64,000 bases of DNA from Cristatella mucedo (lineage: Eukaryota > Bryozoa > Phylactolaemata > Cristatellidae). A program made the position numbers and the translations under genes. Shown here one piece after another: positions 24,385 through 36,569 of this stretch (the stretch's first letter is position 1; every line of letters begins with the position of its first letter). The stretch lies in the NCBI GenBank assembly GCA_009760855.2, contig WPIO01000066.1:1202501-1266500 (forward strand). Reading direction: 5' to 3'. Under the pieces are notes generated by a model. It did no database searches. It saw only the letters and a list, made by a program, of their open reading frames with translations, and was not told where the DNA came from.

Positions 24385-26337
24385 CTGGGCTCCCCCACAT
24401 GCATTACTGTGAATCTCTCTAACTTAGTGGTCATCATTCCTCTTATAACTCCATCGGCCAGACTTAAGGCTTGCCTTTGGAATCCTCCCTCAATATGCAA
24501 TAAACCTTTGGTAATAACCGACTTTATTTCTGAAAATGGTATCGACCTGCTCATGCTAACTGAAACTTGGCTAAAATCGATAGACTGTCCGACAATTAAA
24601 GACACTACATAAAATGATTTGTCATTCTTTCACACCCCGAGATCAATCAAAGCTGGAAGTGGTGTTGCGGTTATCGTGTGCTCAGAATTCAACTTCAAGT
24701 CTTTTACAGTATAATCAAAGCAGTCTTTTGAATCAATTATCTTGGTCTCACCCGAAAACAAGCTAGTGATAGTGGCAGTAGTCAATTGCCCGCCAGGTAC
24801 CAAATCCTCCTGTATCTCAGATTTCTCCAGTCTCATTTCGATTCCATGTGCAAGAAATCAATCCTTCCTCTATATAGATGATATCCACGCTCACTTTGAT
24901 AGCTTATCTGACGCCTTCAGCACTGAATTTCGTGCATTGACTGACTCATTGTCAGTTGTGGCTCATGTGCATGGCCCTACCCACATACAAGGGTCACACA
25001 CTCGACCAAATTTTCTCATACAACTGCACTTTTTCATCACCAATTATTGCCATATCCTGCTTATCTGACCACATGCAGATCTCATTCAATCTACAGTGTA
25101 TGCCCGCCCCTCCTCTAAAACAACCTGTAAATCGCGGAACATCAAGACTCTTGATATCGATGCTGTCCGTGCGAGAAGATCTGCTTCGCCTCTGCTGCTC
25201 AGTCCTCCCTCCGATCTGTCACCATGGGTAGGTAGCTACAACACAAAACTAGCTGACGCGGTCGACGAGTTTGCTCCTCTGACTATGAACACTGTGCTTC
25301 CTCAGCAGAGGGGTTATGGTTTATAACAGATATTGAACTAGAAAGATCGAATAAGCTCAAGCTTGAAAAGCATTCAAAAGATCAAGACTGACTGTCCATC
25401 TACAGGCATATTACGACTACTGTAGGTCGTACCAGTCGATCCTAGGAAAGGTCAGGTCTAGCTTCTAGAAAAGCTTTGTTGACTCACAGATGCACGATCC
25501 CAAAATGCTGATGTTGACGATCAACCATCTCCTCAACCGCTCCCAGATTAGCTCCTTACCTGATAATCTTTGTGATGATCTAGCAGATCGCTTCTATCGA
25601 TTCTTCGTGCTGAAGATAGACAAGATCAGGGAGTTTATCCCTGCGATGTCAAAAGCCCCTAGAATGCTGCTTCCCGATTCTTGGCTGCACCTCAATGTCC
25701 ACATTCAAGCAGGTCACTAGTGATCTCATTTTTAAGTTCATATCCTAATCAAGAAGAAAGCAAGTCTTCTGGTCAATATCCCCACTATTAACTCTGACTT
25801 CTCTAACTCACTTTCTGCTGATATAACTACTTTTCAATCAGGGGCTTGCTGCTAGTGAAAAGCTGTGCAGCTAGGTTTGTCTTTCGTGAGCTTGGCACTT
25901 CCCACATTACACCACTTCTTGCCGACCTGCAGTGGTTCACGGGTTAGTGACGCATTGACTTCAATGTTATGTCACTAACTTTTAGGTCATGTTATTCCTC
26001 GGCTCCAGCCCTCACTTTCGACTTGCACCACAAAATCCCCTGACTTTACCGCATTTAAAAATAACTTAAATGCACACACCTATTTAGGAAAGCATTTAGT
26101 GCGTCCCTATGATTCGTCCTTGATGTGCTTATGCGTGCTGACACTGTGCATGCTGCCACTAACCAAACTTGCCGGCTGACCCTGTGCATGTAACCCCTAA
26201 CCATGTTATTCGTGCTGTTTATCAACCATGATATTACTCACAATTCAATTATTTTTCCCTTTGCAGTAAATGGAAAGTGCCTAGAAAGATTTCTCTGAGG
26301 GTGATTTGTCAAGTACATTATCATGATTATTATCAGG
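24385..26337 (+). mobile_element. LINE family 1, degenerate internally deleted copy
   Basis: It starts at a point matching about 27100 of the long element and follows the endonuclease region with frameshifts and stops (for instance after KDTT near 24609). At about 25720-25860 it jumps from the early RT region to the C-terminal region, so the RT core is deleted. The 3' hairpin is damaged. Confidence 0.88.
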
Positions 26338-26555
26338 TCTACTTCGACACAAGGCTAAGCATTGCACCAGCTGATGTTCTAAATTTAATCGTTTACCTAT
26401 ACGTCGATGGAATCGCAAATCGCTTGAGGAATAGGTTTAGTTCACCTGCTCCTAAAGGACGGAAGTCGCTTCCGACTTGGGTTAAAACAACCCCTGACTT
26501 GACCACATTTAAAAAAAATAAAAAACTCATTTCTTTATTGACTATTGTAGTGGGT
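26338..26555 (+). mobile_element. LINE family 1 C-terminal fragment
   Basis: This is a remnant of the AxxxWxSLPTxVxTxPDLTTF segment between the degenerate copy and the long element. It reads KSLPTWVKTTPDLTTFKKN and is followed by a poly-Lys frame. The right-hand boundary with the long element's 5' end is uncertain. Confidence 0.6.
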
Positions 26556-26798
26556 GCTGGTCATTCGTCCAGCCAGTTCCTTTTAACCAGGCTAGGCGGA
26601 TATCGTTGTTCATTGAGAAAGCTACTACTAACTATTCATTCAGGATTCTCGCCTCCTGACATCGAGCTCTCTATCGTGCATTCTTGTTCGTTGCAGAATT
26701 CTTCCGAAAACCGAAGTTCTTGCGAACGTCGTATACGGAAACGATACAGCTAAGACCTGTTTAAAGTTATTCTGATTGTTTTTGACCGTAGCGCGTAA

Positions 26799-28196
26799 GA
26801 AATTACGTGCCTATGGACATCTAAACGCTCATCGCTTCGGGCTGCTGGGTCTCCCACGCCAGCGGCTGCATTAGCTACGCCGGCGGCTAGTAACCTACTT
26901 GTTAGTTATGGTCGTCAGCAGCTGCTATCGCTTCGTCATCGTATATCAAATGCATTCCTAGATATTAATGTTGTTGCTAAGATTAATGAACTATGCATTA
27001 ACAAAAGGAAAGCACCCAGTAGCCGCCACGGTGGCCGGAACCGCCAGCTTAGACACTGCTCGTTTGGTATTCCTAGCATTGCCTCGAACCGCTTAGCACG
27101 CTCCCCCACATGCGTCACTGTAAATCTCTCAAACTTAGTGGTCATCAGGCCTGTTGTAACCCAATCGGCCAGACTTAACGCTTGCCTTTGGAATCCTCGC
27201 TCAATGTGCAATAAACCTGTAGTAATAAACGACCTTATTTCTGAAAATGGTATCGACCTGCTCGCCCTAACTGAAACTTGGCTGAAATCGATAAACTGCC
27301 CGACAATTAAAGACGCTACTCCATCTGGTTTCACGTTCTTTCACACCCCTAGATCAATCAAAACTGGAGGTGCAGTTGCTATGATCGTGCTCTCGAAATT
27401 CAACTTCAAGCCATTTGCAGTACCCTCGAAGCAGTCTTTTGAATCAATTGTCCTGGTCTCACCCGAAAACAAGCTACCGATAGTGGCAGTAGTCTATCGC
27501 CCACCAGGTACCAAATCCTCCTTTATCTCAGATTTCTCCGATCTCATTTCGATTCTGTGTGCAAGAAATCGATCCTTCCTCGTTATGGGTGATTTCAACG
27601 TTCACTTTGATAACTTATCTGACGCTTTCAGCACCGAATTTCGTACATTGACAGACTCATTATCTCTTGTGACTCATGTGCATGGCCCTACCCACATCAA
27701 GGGTCACACACTCGACCAAATTTTCTCATATAACTGCACTTTGTCATCACCAGTTATCACCAAATCCTGCTTATCTGACCACATGCAGATCTCATTCAAT
27801 CTACAGTGTGTGCCCACATTCTCCTCTAAAATAACCTGTGAATCGCGAAACCTCAAGACCCTTGACATCGATGCTGTCCGTGCTAGCATATCTGCTTCAC
27901 CTTTGCTGCTCAGTCCTCCCTCCGATCTGTCATCACTGGTAGATTGCTACAACACGACACTAGCTGACATGCTCGACGAGTTTGCACCTTTGACAAAGCG
28001 CACTGTTCGCCCCCGCCCTGACGGCCTATGGTTTACCACAGACATTAAACTAGCCAAGTCTACTAAACGAAAGCTTGAAAAGGCATACAAAAGCTCCGGA
28101 CTAACTGTCCATCGACAGGCATATGAAGACTACTGTAGGTCGTACCAATCGATCCTAGCAAAAGCCAAGTATAGCTTTTATAAAAACATTGTTTAA
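26799..28196 (+). pseudogene. LINE family 1 endonuclease half of the polyprotein frame
   Basis: This open frame starts right after an in-frame TAA at 26796. Its N-terminal part contains SYGRQQLLSLRHRIS and a basic segment typical of L2/CR1 polyproteins, followed by the AP-endonuclease-like domain from about 27165 to 27820. It stops at TAA after KNIV. The degenerate copy at 24385-26337 has GAC at the equivalent codon, so the stop is probably a lesion in this copy. No initiator ATG is evident, so the frame is listed as damaged. Confidence 0.75.
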
Positions 28197-28202
28197 TCAC
28201 AG

Positions 28203-30005
28203 ATGCACAATCCAAAAATGCTGATGTCGACAATAAACCATCTCCTCAACCGTTCCCAGGTTAGCTCCTTATCTGACTATCCTTGTGATGATCTAGCCGA
28301 TCGCTTCTCTCGATTCTTTGTGCAGAAGATAGACAAGATCAGGGAATCCATCCCTGCGATGACAACCTTCCCACTAGAATGCTGTTCCTCGGTTCCTGGC
28401 TGCGCCTCAATGTCTGCATTTAAACAGGTCACTAGTGATGTAGTCCTAAAGCTCGTATCTCAATCAAAGAAGACAACAAGTCCACTGGACCCTATTCCCA
28501 CTGTCCTGCTCCTACGTTGCATTGATCTGCTGCTGCCATGCATAACCAACATCATTAATATGTCATTAGCCTCAGGTCAGGTCCCAGCACCTTTCAAAAA
28601 AGCTGTAGTCAGGCCACTTCTCAAGAAAGCTACACTAGACCAAGAGAACTTAAGCAACTACCGCCCAGTCTCCCTTCTACCATTCCTATCAAAGACACTG
28701 GAACGGGTCGTGGCAGACCAGCTGAACTCGTATATCGAAACCTCACACCTTGCTAGTAAGTTCCAGTCTGGCTTTAGAGCTAATCACTCCACAGAGTCAG
28801 CATTGCTTCGGGTATACAACGACCTACTTAGGAATGCAGACATGGGTAGAGTGTCTCTTCTTGTTTTGCTCGATCTTTCGGCAGCTTTTGATACTATCGA
28901 TCACAAAGTACTTCTAGAGCGCCTCTCATCTCGCCTGGGCATCACTGGCACTGCTCTGCAGTGGTTCAGGTCCTATCTCAGTGGGAGACTCCAGAGTGTT
29001 GACGTGAATGGACAAAGATCATCTGAAGTACCTCTAAAATATGGAGTACCTCAGGGCTCTGTGCTAGGTCCGGTCCTTTTCACCGTTTATACTCTCCCTC
29101 TCGCTGATGTGATTGCCAAGCACAATCTAGGCTTTCACTTCTATGCAGACGACACTCAGTTGTACCTTTTCTTTGATCCCTTCCAGCCTTCGAGCACCTC
29201 AAATTCTCTCAACTCACTTGCTGCATGCATTGATGACATCCGATCATGGATGGCAGCAAATTTTCTAAAACTAAACGATGATAAAACTAACTTACTAGTT
29301 ATGGGCAAACCTAGTGTTATTCAGAAATTGGAAAGGCTGACTCTCAAAATTGGCTCTGCCAGCATATCTTTACTTGCATCAGCTCGAAATCTAGGTGTCA
29401 TATTCCAAAGCGACCTCTCGTTAGACGACCACATCAGCTCCACAGTCAAATCAGCCTATTTTCAGCTTCATAACATTGCTAAAATTAGGGCTTGTTTAGA
29501 TAACGATACCACTTCCAAGTTGGTCCATGCATTCGTGACATCTCGTCTCGACTTCTGCAACTCACTGCTTACTGGCCTACCAGCATGTGCGATCAGGCGA
29601 TTGCAGCTGGTGCAAAACTCTGCAGCTAGGCTTGTCTGTCGTGAGCGTCGCAGTTGCCACATTACTCCACTTCTCGCCGACCTGCACTGGTTACCAGTCA
29701 AGCAACGGATTGACTTCAAGGTTTTGTCGCTCACTTTTAGGTCTCTTCATTCTATGGCTCCAGCCTATCTTTCAGATATACTACCCCATCAGGCAAAGCA
29801 TCGTACCACTCGCTTTTCGGAATCCAACAGTCTACAAATACCTCGTACAAACCTTAAATCCTTTGGAGACCGTGCATTTAGCTCGTATGCTCCCACACCC
29901 TGGAACTCCCTCCCGACCTTCATCAGAACATTCCCTGACCTGACCACATTTAAAAGAAACTTAAAAACATACCTATTTAGGACAGCATTTAGTAGGTCCT
30001 TGTGA
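28203..30005 (+). CDS. LINE family 1 reverse transcriptase half
   Basis: There are 600 codons from ATG at 28203, in the same frame as the endonuclease half and only two codons after its stop. RT motifs appear in normal order: the fingers region NYRPVSLLPFLSKTLERV, FQSGFRANHSTESAL, the first catalytic Asp in LLDLSAAFD, GVPQGSVLGP, and YADDTQLY. The thumb and C-terminal region contain LKLNDDKTNLLVMG and AFVTSRLDFCNSLLTGLP, hallmarks of L2/Rex-type elements. This half is uninterrupted and could encode an RT fragment, but it lacks its own endonuclease. Confidence 0.85.
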   Translation: MHNPKMLMSTINHLLNRSQVSSLSDYPCDDLADRFSRFFVQKIDKIRESIPAMTTFPLECCSSVPGCASMSAFKQVTSDVVLKLVSQSKKTTSPLDPIPTVLLLRCIDLLLPCITNIINMSLASGQVPAPFKKAVVRPLLKKATLDQENLSNYRPVSLLPFLSKTLERVVADQLNSYIETSHLASKFQSGFRANHSTESALLRVYNDLLRNADMGRVSLLVLLDLSAAFDTIDHKVLLERLSSRLGITGTALQWFRSYLSGRLQSVDVNGQRSSEVPLKYGVPQGSVLGPVLFTVYTLPLADVIAKHNLGFHFYADDTQLYLFFDPFQPSSTSNSLNSLAACIDDIRSWMAANFLKLNDDKTNLLVMGKPSVIQKLERLTLKIGSASISLLASARNLGVIFQSDLSLDDHISSTVKSAYFQLHNIAKIRACLDNDTTSKLVHAFVTSRLDFCNSLLTGLPACAIRRLQLVQNSAARLVCRERRSCHITPLLADLHWLPVKQRIDFKVLSLTFRSLHSMAPAYLSDILPHQAKHRTTRFSESNSLQIPRTNLKSFGDRAFSSYAPTPWNSLPTFIRTFPDLTTFKRNLKTYLFRTAFSRSL

Positions 30006-30237
30006 TTCGTCCTCGATGTGCTTATGAGTGCTGACACTGTTCATGCTGCCACTAACCACATTTGCATGCTGACCCAGTGCATGTAACCCCTAACCATGTT
30101 ATTCATTTTGTTTGTTTTTCAAGCATAATTTTACTTACTATTCTATTGCGTATCACTTTGCATCAAATGTAATTGCCTAGAAAGAGATTAAGTTCTCTGA
30201 GGGCGCTTTATCAAGTGCAATATTATTATTATTATTA

Positions 30238-30322
30238 TTCCGTTGCAGTGAATGTAAATTGCCTTGAAAGAGAATGAGTTGACTGTGGGAGCTGTACCGA
30301 ATGTATTATTCTTATAATATCA
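30238..30322 (+). mobile_element. LINE family 1 tail remnant abutting the long element
   Basis: A second diverged 3' tail (GTTGCAGTGAATGTAAA, then degenerate hairpin and ATTATT) follows directly after the first, suggesting that one element inserted into the tail of another. Confidence 0.6.
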
Positions 30323-31184
30323 GCCGTTTCTTGCCAGCTGAATCCTTATCCTCTAATAAGTTCTGATTGCTATTTCAACCGCAAGTCAAAGTCATCAATG
30401 TAATATCTGCTTTGCCAGCAGCAATATTTTCAGTAGTACTATGACGGCTATGGCGGTACAGCAAGGACAAGTGCGAACTCAAAGGGGACAGGAAATATTT
30501 CTCTAGTTAGCAAATAAATTCAAAACAAACACTCACACTTTTCACGATGAACTTTAATCGTCTACAAAACACATAATGTAAAATTTTTTTTCAAAAGTTT
30601 GCCGGGCCTTTCCAGCAACTTGAGCTCTCCTTTTTCTGAAGCCGAAAGATAGCAATTGCACTTCTGGTACTTTTGCTTTAACCACTTGAATAGACGTATT
30701 AGAAAGTTGACCGAGCGGGAATGACTAACCAAATTTTTTTCTCTGCCTGCCCTGTAAGCGATTTTTGTGCATAAATTGAAGCCTCCCGTGAATCTACACT
30801 AAGTTAAGTGGGATGGTTAATGTAGACATTCTCTGCTCAGCAGTTAGTGGGGGTTTGATCGTCAACTGCATCAGGGGGTTTTGTAGACCATCTACCTAAG
30901 CTGAATTGTAGTTCCGGTTGATTATTTTGGTATAATTATTATTGAAATACAACTGATTTCCATGTAAAACTCAACCAAGCACCTAGGACTGCAAAACTGT
31001 CAGGCTGCAAAGATTCCAACTGTTTACTTCAGATTATAGCAGCTTTGGGTGAGCACGCCATACCTTACAGCCTTCATCTCAGGGATAATACAGAAAGGAA
31101 TAAGCCGATCTGATTCTAAGAGGCAACCACTGTACTTACTAACTTTCCGATAAAAATAATGTTAGTAACGATACTTTCAATAAA

Positions 31185-31440
31185 CCTCCCTCAGAGACCT
31201 CAATATCTTTCCATGTGCTTTACATTGGCTGCAAAGGAAACATAATTGAGTGGTGAGAGATATCATGCCTGATAAACAACATGATATACTTGGTTAGGGG
31301 TGACATGCACTGGGTCAGCATGCAAGTATGATTAGTGGCAGCATGTAACAGTGTCAGCATGCATAAGCACATATAGCACAAGTCACATGGACCTATTAGA
31401 TGCTGTCGTAAATAGGTGTTTTTTTAATTTATTTTTACCC
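31185..31440 (-). mobile_element. LINE family 1 3' fragment
   Basis: The reverse complement of the 3' UTR is present: degenerate hairpin at 31190-31230, then the CATGTTATTC-type and GCATGCTGACxCxGTGCATG segments common to other copies. Confidence 0.85.
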
Positions 31441-31944
31441 GTAATCTTAAAGGACTTTTTTATAGCATATTTAGAAAGCTGGAAAGTAGTTATGACCTCA
31501 AAAGGATGGGCCTGCATATAAATCTCACTTTTTCTTTGCCATTAGCCTCCACTGCTACAGCTTTTCTTAATGGCTGTGACTCTCACTGATGTAATGAACT
31601 GAGCCTGAGGGCTTGGTTGCAGCAATGCTTCATTGATATCTTGAACTCGTATAATAAATACTGTATAACTCCCGGTCTTTGAATTGCTTGAGTGAGCAGT
31701 TAGGCATGTGAAGATAAATTTAGCACTACAGTTCATGCAAAAGATACAGATTCCCAGCCTAATGAGTACAATGCTATACAGCAATATAAAGCTAAATTGC
31801 TTAGATGTAAGACCAATTATTAATTAAGACTCCTTACATAATGCAGACACTATATGTTAAATTGGAACGCTTGACATTTCGAAATTTTTCTCAAAGTAAC
31901 AGCTGACAAAAAATCTGATTTCGCAGGATACATTTTCATTCAAA

Positions 31945-32180
31945 TTCGTCTTTTGTGGTCCTGAGCTGCTCCTTCCATGCTACTCACTACCTCAACTGCT
32001 CTTATGGTTCTGCTATGCTTCCTATTTTCTTATTGTTGCGTGAGACGAAGTCTGTTGGCTACCGAATGCGTACCGAAAGCCGCTTAGGCTGTGAGTGGGC
32101 TATGCAAAACTCTCCTGCGTAACACTCACACGGTCTTTATGGAATTAAAGACGGAGATACATTACATTCATTACATTTCA
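31945..32180 (+). mobile_element. LINE family 2 3' end
   Basis: GTCCTGAGCTGCTCCTTCCA, GCGTGAGACGAAGTC and GGCTACCGAATGCGTACCGA are followed by an ACATTACATT tail. Confidence 0.87.
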
Positions 32181-32585
32181 TTTTATGGTGCCTGGCAGCC
32201 TATTCAACATGAGAAAAAATGACCCCTGAATACGCCTGTGCAAGAAACTGATTTTTCATAGCTCTTTAGAAAGTGCATACACTTTCAATTTAAATACCAT
32301 AGGCACTAAAAAATTAGAGGTAGCACGACCTGCTCTAACCATTACCCTTTTGATCTTGAGTGTTGTATAGCGAAAGCAACCAAACTAAATCAACTAATGC
32401 AATTATATTGTGACGTGGAAATATAAATTGCTGTAATTTCTTATTTACATAGAGTGTATATGCTCCTGACGATTATGCGCATATAGCTGCTGCGATACAT
32501 CTCATTTATCAAAAGACGAGGGATAAACATTGCACGAGAAGGGAAAACGGGTAGTGACAATTCAAGTTTGCAAAAATCTACGTAC

Positions 32586-32658
32586 CTTGGCCTTTGACGA
32601 CGCCACCAATACTGACCAATAATGTCATTAAACAGGCTTGCAGAAATGAAACCTCCAT
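32586..32658 (-). CDS. Gene A exon 1: signal peptide of Ig-superfamily receptor
   Basis: This short first coding exon was found by eye. An ATG at 32658 opens 24 codons beginning MEVSFLQACLMTLLVS, a hydrophobic run followed by small residues, as in a secretory signal peptide. The exon ends G|GTACGT at 32586, a good donor in phase 1. Joined to the acceptor at 23268 it makes Gly and continues as GSGPTKAVVGQ, so frame and phase agree with the next exon. Cleavage is likely near the exon junction, around GGVVKGQ. The exon lies about 6 kb downstream of gene B's stop and so marks the start of the second tandem gene. The 5' UTR and promoter are presumably just to the right, where an old LINE fragment begins near 32855. 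It is small enough that a chance match cannot be fully excluded, but signal peptide, donor and phase all agree. Confidence 0.75.
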
Positions 32659-32854
32659 TGTTATAACGTAGCGACGGGTCTAGTTTATGGCATCGCGTGA
32701 TTCGCAATGAAAGTCAATTTGGTTCCGACAATTTTGTTGTAGCAAATACTGCTGATGGATGGGTATGAAATGCTTATTGAAGTAGCTCGGTTAATCATTA
32801 TCGCACCCCATCATTAAGACTCGGTCCTGATCAACATTCAATTAGGCAGCAATG

Positions 32855-32985
32855 TAATGTAGCGTATCTCCGTCAGTAACCCCACAAAGTCATAAAGACC
32901 ACGTGGGTGTTACGCAGGAGAGTTTTGTATAGCTCACTCACAGTATAAGCGGCTTTCGGTACACATTCGGCAGCCAACAGAAGAT
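32855..32985 (-). mobile_element. LINE family 2 3' end
   Basis: Reverse 3' end (TCTCCGTCAGTAACCCCACA, then GCGGCTTTCGGTAC). It lies about 200 bases upstream of gene A's ATG and so limits the room for a core promoter. Confidence 0.85.
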
Positions 32986-33639
32986 AAATCGCAAGCGTCA
33001 GACACTACATCATCGGTAATTTAATCTTAATTTAAAACTGAGCTTGACCTTATTATCTCTAGTGTAAGACTGAAAGGCGAAACTTGGCATGAGGAGACCA
33101 AGGAAAAACCCACACGGGGAATAACAGGGAACCGTAGCCAGACAATAGCAAGCCTCTCAAGCAAAACTAGTATTTGCGATAGAGCCAACTTAAAAAGATT
33201 TACTCTTTAACACGGAGCGATGGAATGATGGAGCTTCAAACCTCGCTTCTAAAGTTGTTAATGGTATTTATAGCTAAGAGTATTCGATTTCGAGCTCTCT
33301 AAATGAACTGAGTCGCAAACCTGATGCTATAAGTCTGAATGTATAAGCGAAGCGAGTGTCTAACGAATGTTGTGTTCTCACGGCCGTACCAGACAGAGTG
33401 GTTTTTAGCATTGACCTATAAATCACCGCCAGTGTTTATCTCCCTAATAAATAGCTGCGAGCCGCCATTAACTTCTTTAGTATGCTCGCGTTCTCAGGTT
33501 CTGCGTTGGCAATCAATTACCTAGGCCGTTTGTATGCAAAAAACAGGTCACGAAAAAGAATTTGCTCACCTCTGTGGCTCTGGTACTTATTTCTACAGTT
33601 ATCATACACTGGCATCTATTATACTGATGCAGACTGATT

Positions 33640-33720
33640 CATCCCTTTCCAGGCATCTTGAGCTGCCAATTCCATGCCAGTTACTACCTTAAGTTCTATC
33701 CCGAGTCCGTTGTTCTTATA
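33640..33720 (+). mobile_element. Possible LINE family 2 scrap
   Basis: CATCTTGAGCTGCCAATTCC and ACTACCTTAAG resemble the GTCCTGAGCTGCTCCTTCCA and ACTACCTCAAC segments at 31960-32000. Confidence 0.4.
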
Positions 33721-34544
33721 ATCTCTTTTTGAATGATATAAAACCTTTTTCTCCGTAATTCGACGGGAAAACCATTTCGGCTTGTGTATACTACTAATAA
33801 GTCCACTGTTGAACGACTAATTTGCCTTTACAGCTTTGTAAAGTTATGGACGTAAATACGTTAAATAGCGTTACCTTAAACTGTATGTTGCATAAGAATC
33901 GCACTCGAAAGTTTGTCATACCTCTGGGTTGTAATATGCCCTAAATCATGCAATGCCGCCTAGAACGCTTGGCGAGAGCCAGGAAAGTTTTTCTCAGTTA
34001 CCTAAAACAAACCTGTCGACTGATATATATTCTACGCGTGATCATTAAAAGAAAGCAAATATGCTCTATTAGTGAGTATTTGACAGACGATCATTCACCC
34101 TCACGAAAATAATCACCTATGCACGTTGTCACTCGAATTCCGGAATCGAGATAGTGATATCAAACTTATCTGCATACCTGTTGATCCGTCATGTAGTACT
34201 TCTCACTCTCTGCACACAGTAGTAATTCTGCACACATTAGTAATTTAGGATTAAATATTACCTCCTCCGTTCCTAAATTACCCCGAGTTAGACCGAATAA
34301 AATAACCTTTAACATTTAATTTGAAAATAATAAAGACTCGTTTGAAGATCAACGAGATGTGGTAGCTCTTCCCTATTTCATCGTGGGACTTCAAAGGTCA
34401 CATAGTACAAAAAAGCTACCATTAGTAGGTAGAATCGTTCTTTGGCGAGCGTTTTTCCAGATGGGTCAAGTCTAAGCGAAATTCTAAAGTGCGCTGTCAA
34501 TAATTATTTTAATAATTAAATAATAATACGTTTCTTTTTATTTA

Positions 34545-35148
34545 TCCCTTCCGGTGCTTAATATCCTAGCATCACAGTTGCCACAAGACACTACTTCTGA
34601 CCGACCTGCACTGGCTAAGGGTCAGGCAACGGACTTCAAGGTTTTTGTCGCTCACTTTCAGGTCACTTCATTCCTTTGCTACAGCCTACGGATCAGATCT
34701 ACTCCCACATCAGGTCAAGCATCGTACCACCCGCTTTTTTGAATCCAATATTTTTCCAATACCTTGTAAAACCCCAATTACTTTGGAGACCGGGCATTCA
34801 GTTCGCATGCTCTCAAAGCCTGGAACTCACTCCCGACTTGCGTCACAACATTCCTTGACTTGACCACACTAAAACAGAACTTAAGAACACGCCTATTTAG
34901 GACAGCCTTAAGTGGGTCCCTGCGATTCTTCCGTCGTGTGCTTATGTGTGCTGACACTGAGCATGCTGCCACTAACTACAGTTGCATGCTTACCCTGTGC
35001 ATATTACCTTTAACCATATTATTCATGTTGTTTATCAAACATGATATTACTCACCATTTAATTGCGTTTCCCTTTGCAGCATATTAAAAGCGCCTAGAAA
35101 ACGATTGAATTCTCTGAGGGCGCTTTATCGAGTGCATTATTATTTTTA
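34545..35148 (+). mobile_element. LINE family 1 3' fragment
   Basis: This is a diverged match to the RT C-terminal region (LTFRSLHSFATAY, FGDRAFSS-like remnants in several frames), ending in the hairpin and an ATTATT tail near 35145. It lies between gene B and gene A. Confidence 0.85.
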
Positions 35149-36569
35149 TTGTTCATCTATTTTTTGAGACGTTGCAAATGTTGTAGCGGAATTGCTTATA
35201 TAGCTAATTCAACTTGCATTGCATCATGAGTTTCAGACACATAAATTAATGCTAATAAAGTGCTTGAAGCTGCTGTGAGAAATTGATATATCTTTAGTTC
35301 CATTTTTGTAGTAACTTTGTAACTGCACACGAAGTCAGCCGGGAATGAGTGCGAACTAAAGGCCGGTACGATCCAAATAGTTTAAGAGCCGTTAAAGGCA
35401 TAGAAATGCGATTCAAGTCCGAGGAAGTAACTAGCAGTAAGGTACCTAACTCTACATTGGATATTATTTCTAACGGGAAAGACGGAGCCAGAGAGCTTTG
35501 CGTCAAAATCGATTAGGAAAACTGAAATTTAATGTCTTGATTTATTAGAAGCCGGTGCAGTTTCGGTTTAAAGTAGCGTAATGAGTCTATTGAGATTCAC
35601 ACGACAGGCTAGCTTGGCTGCAGTTTTCACCAACTGTTAGTGCTGATTGCACAAGTTGGTTGATTAGCATGCAGGATTAACCGAATTCAAGACCCGATTT
35701 CAGGAATAAAAGGACATTTTTGGACATGGCAGGCCGGTCACAGAGGGCTATATAATAGCTGCTTTGCCCAGCTGACAGCAGCAAGACATGACTTCGAAGC
35801 TTATTTGGTTGTCAAGTAAGATGTCATTCAATCACCAATCTACTAAATTTTTTTTAAATTCCACTAACAATATGCTGAAGAGCCACAGTTGATGTTTTAC
35901 CTTTTCCACATCCGAGCAAGTTGCATTCATACGATAACTATTAGGTTACTATTTTCTTCCTTTAACTTCTGCGAAGGTTTCATGGGATTAATTTGTGGAC
36001 GCCTGCAGTAAATGCATTAATATTTTGAGAGCGATTGTCGACCGATAATATTGGCAGGGATTAATGCAGAATTACAGCTGTGTGTTATTTGCATCGGAGG
36101 CGAAGCTTAATTTTGTGGTTGTTAACCACATCTCCGCAAGGTAAAGTATACATTGTTACAACCAGGGAACAATCCCCAATGGCCTGAGAAACTGCGTACT
36201 TTAATATAACCTTGGATAATTGTTGCCGGAACTATTGGTTCCCTAAAGATTCACACTGAAATGTATGTAATCATTGCAGTGCAGTGCCAGTGATGCCTTG
36301 ATATGTAAGTCGTACTTGAAAAAGACTTGTGGATAAATTGTATTAAACTCTGCCAAAATAACGAGAATAACAAGCAGAGTGACTCAGGAGAAATGTTGAC
36401 ACGTTGCAGCGATTAGCTCCTTAACCAGACTTGCACTAACTTGCTGGCTTTAAAGTTCAACTTAATAGTTCAGTAGGTTAATATCAGGTTGCTAACCAAA
36501 GTAATGCTGCCTCGAGGGGCTGTTAATGTTTTGCAACTAATATATGCCAAGGATTCTTAAGCTTCTCGC

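Larger units (their letters stand above)
26560..30237 (+). mobile_element. LINE family 1, near full-length L2/CR1-like element
   Basis: The element is antisense inside gene A intron 1. The frame is open from about 26799 to the TAA at 28194-28196 and resumes in the same frame to 30005. The first part is an apurinic endonuclease domain with the motifs LTETWL, VYRPPGT, VMGDFNVHF and LSDHMQ. The second is a reverse transcriptase with LLDLSAAFDTIDH, YGVPQGSVLGPVLF and the catalytic YADDTQLY near 29140. The C-terminal region ends in WNSLPTFIRT. The 3' UTR carries the hairpin with arms AGAGA/TCTCT (its GCGCC/GGCGC arm is slightly damaged in this copy) and an (ATT)n tail. No ATG is seen at the N-terminal end of the frame; the first in-frame Met is inside the endonuclease. 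The 5' limit is approximate. Confidence 0.9.
23269..32585. other. Gene A intron 1
   Basis: Dominated by LINE 1 copies from 24385 to 30322, plus LINE 1 and LINE 2 fragments at 31185-32180. Nothing is recognised in 23269-24380 or 30323-31180. Confidence 0.65.
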
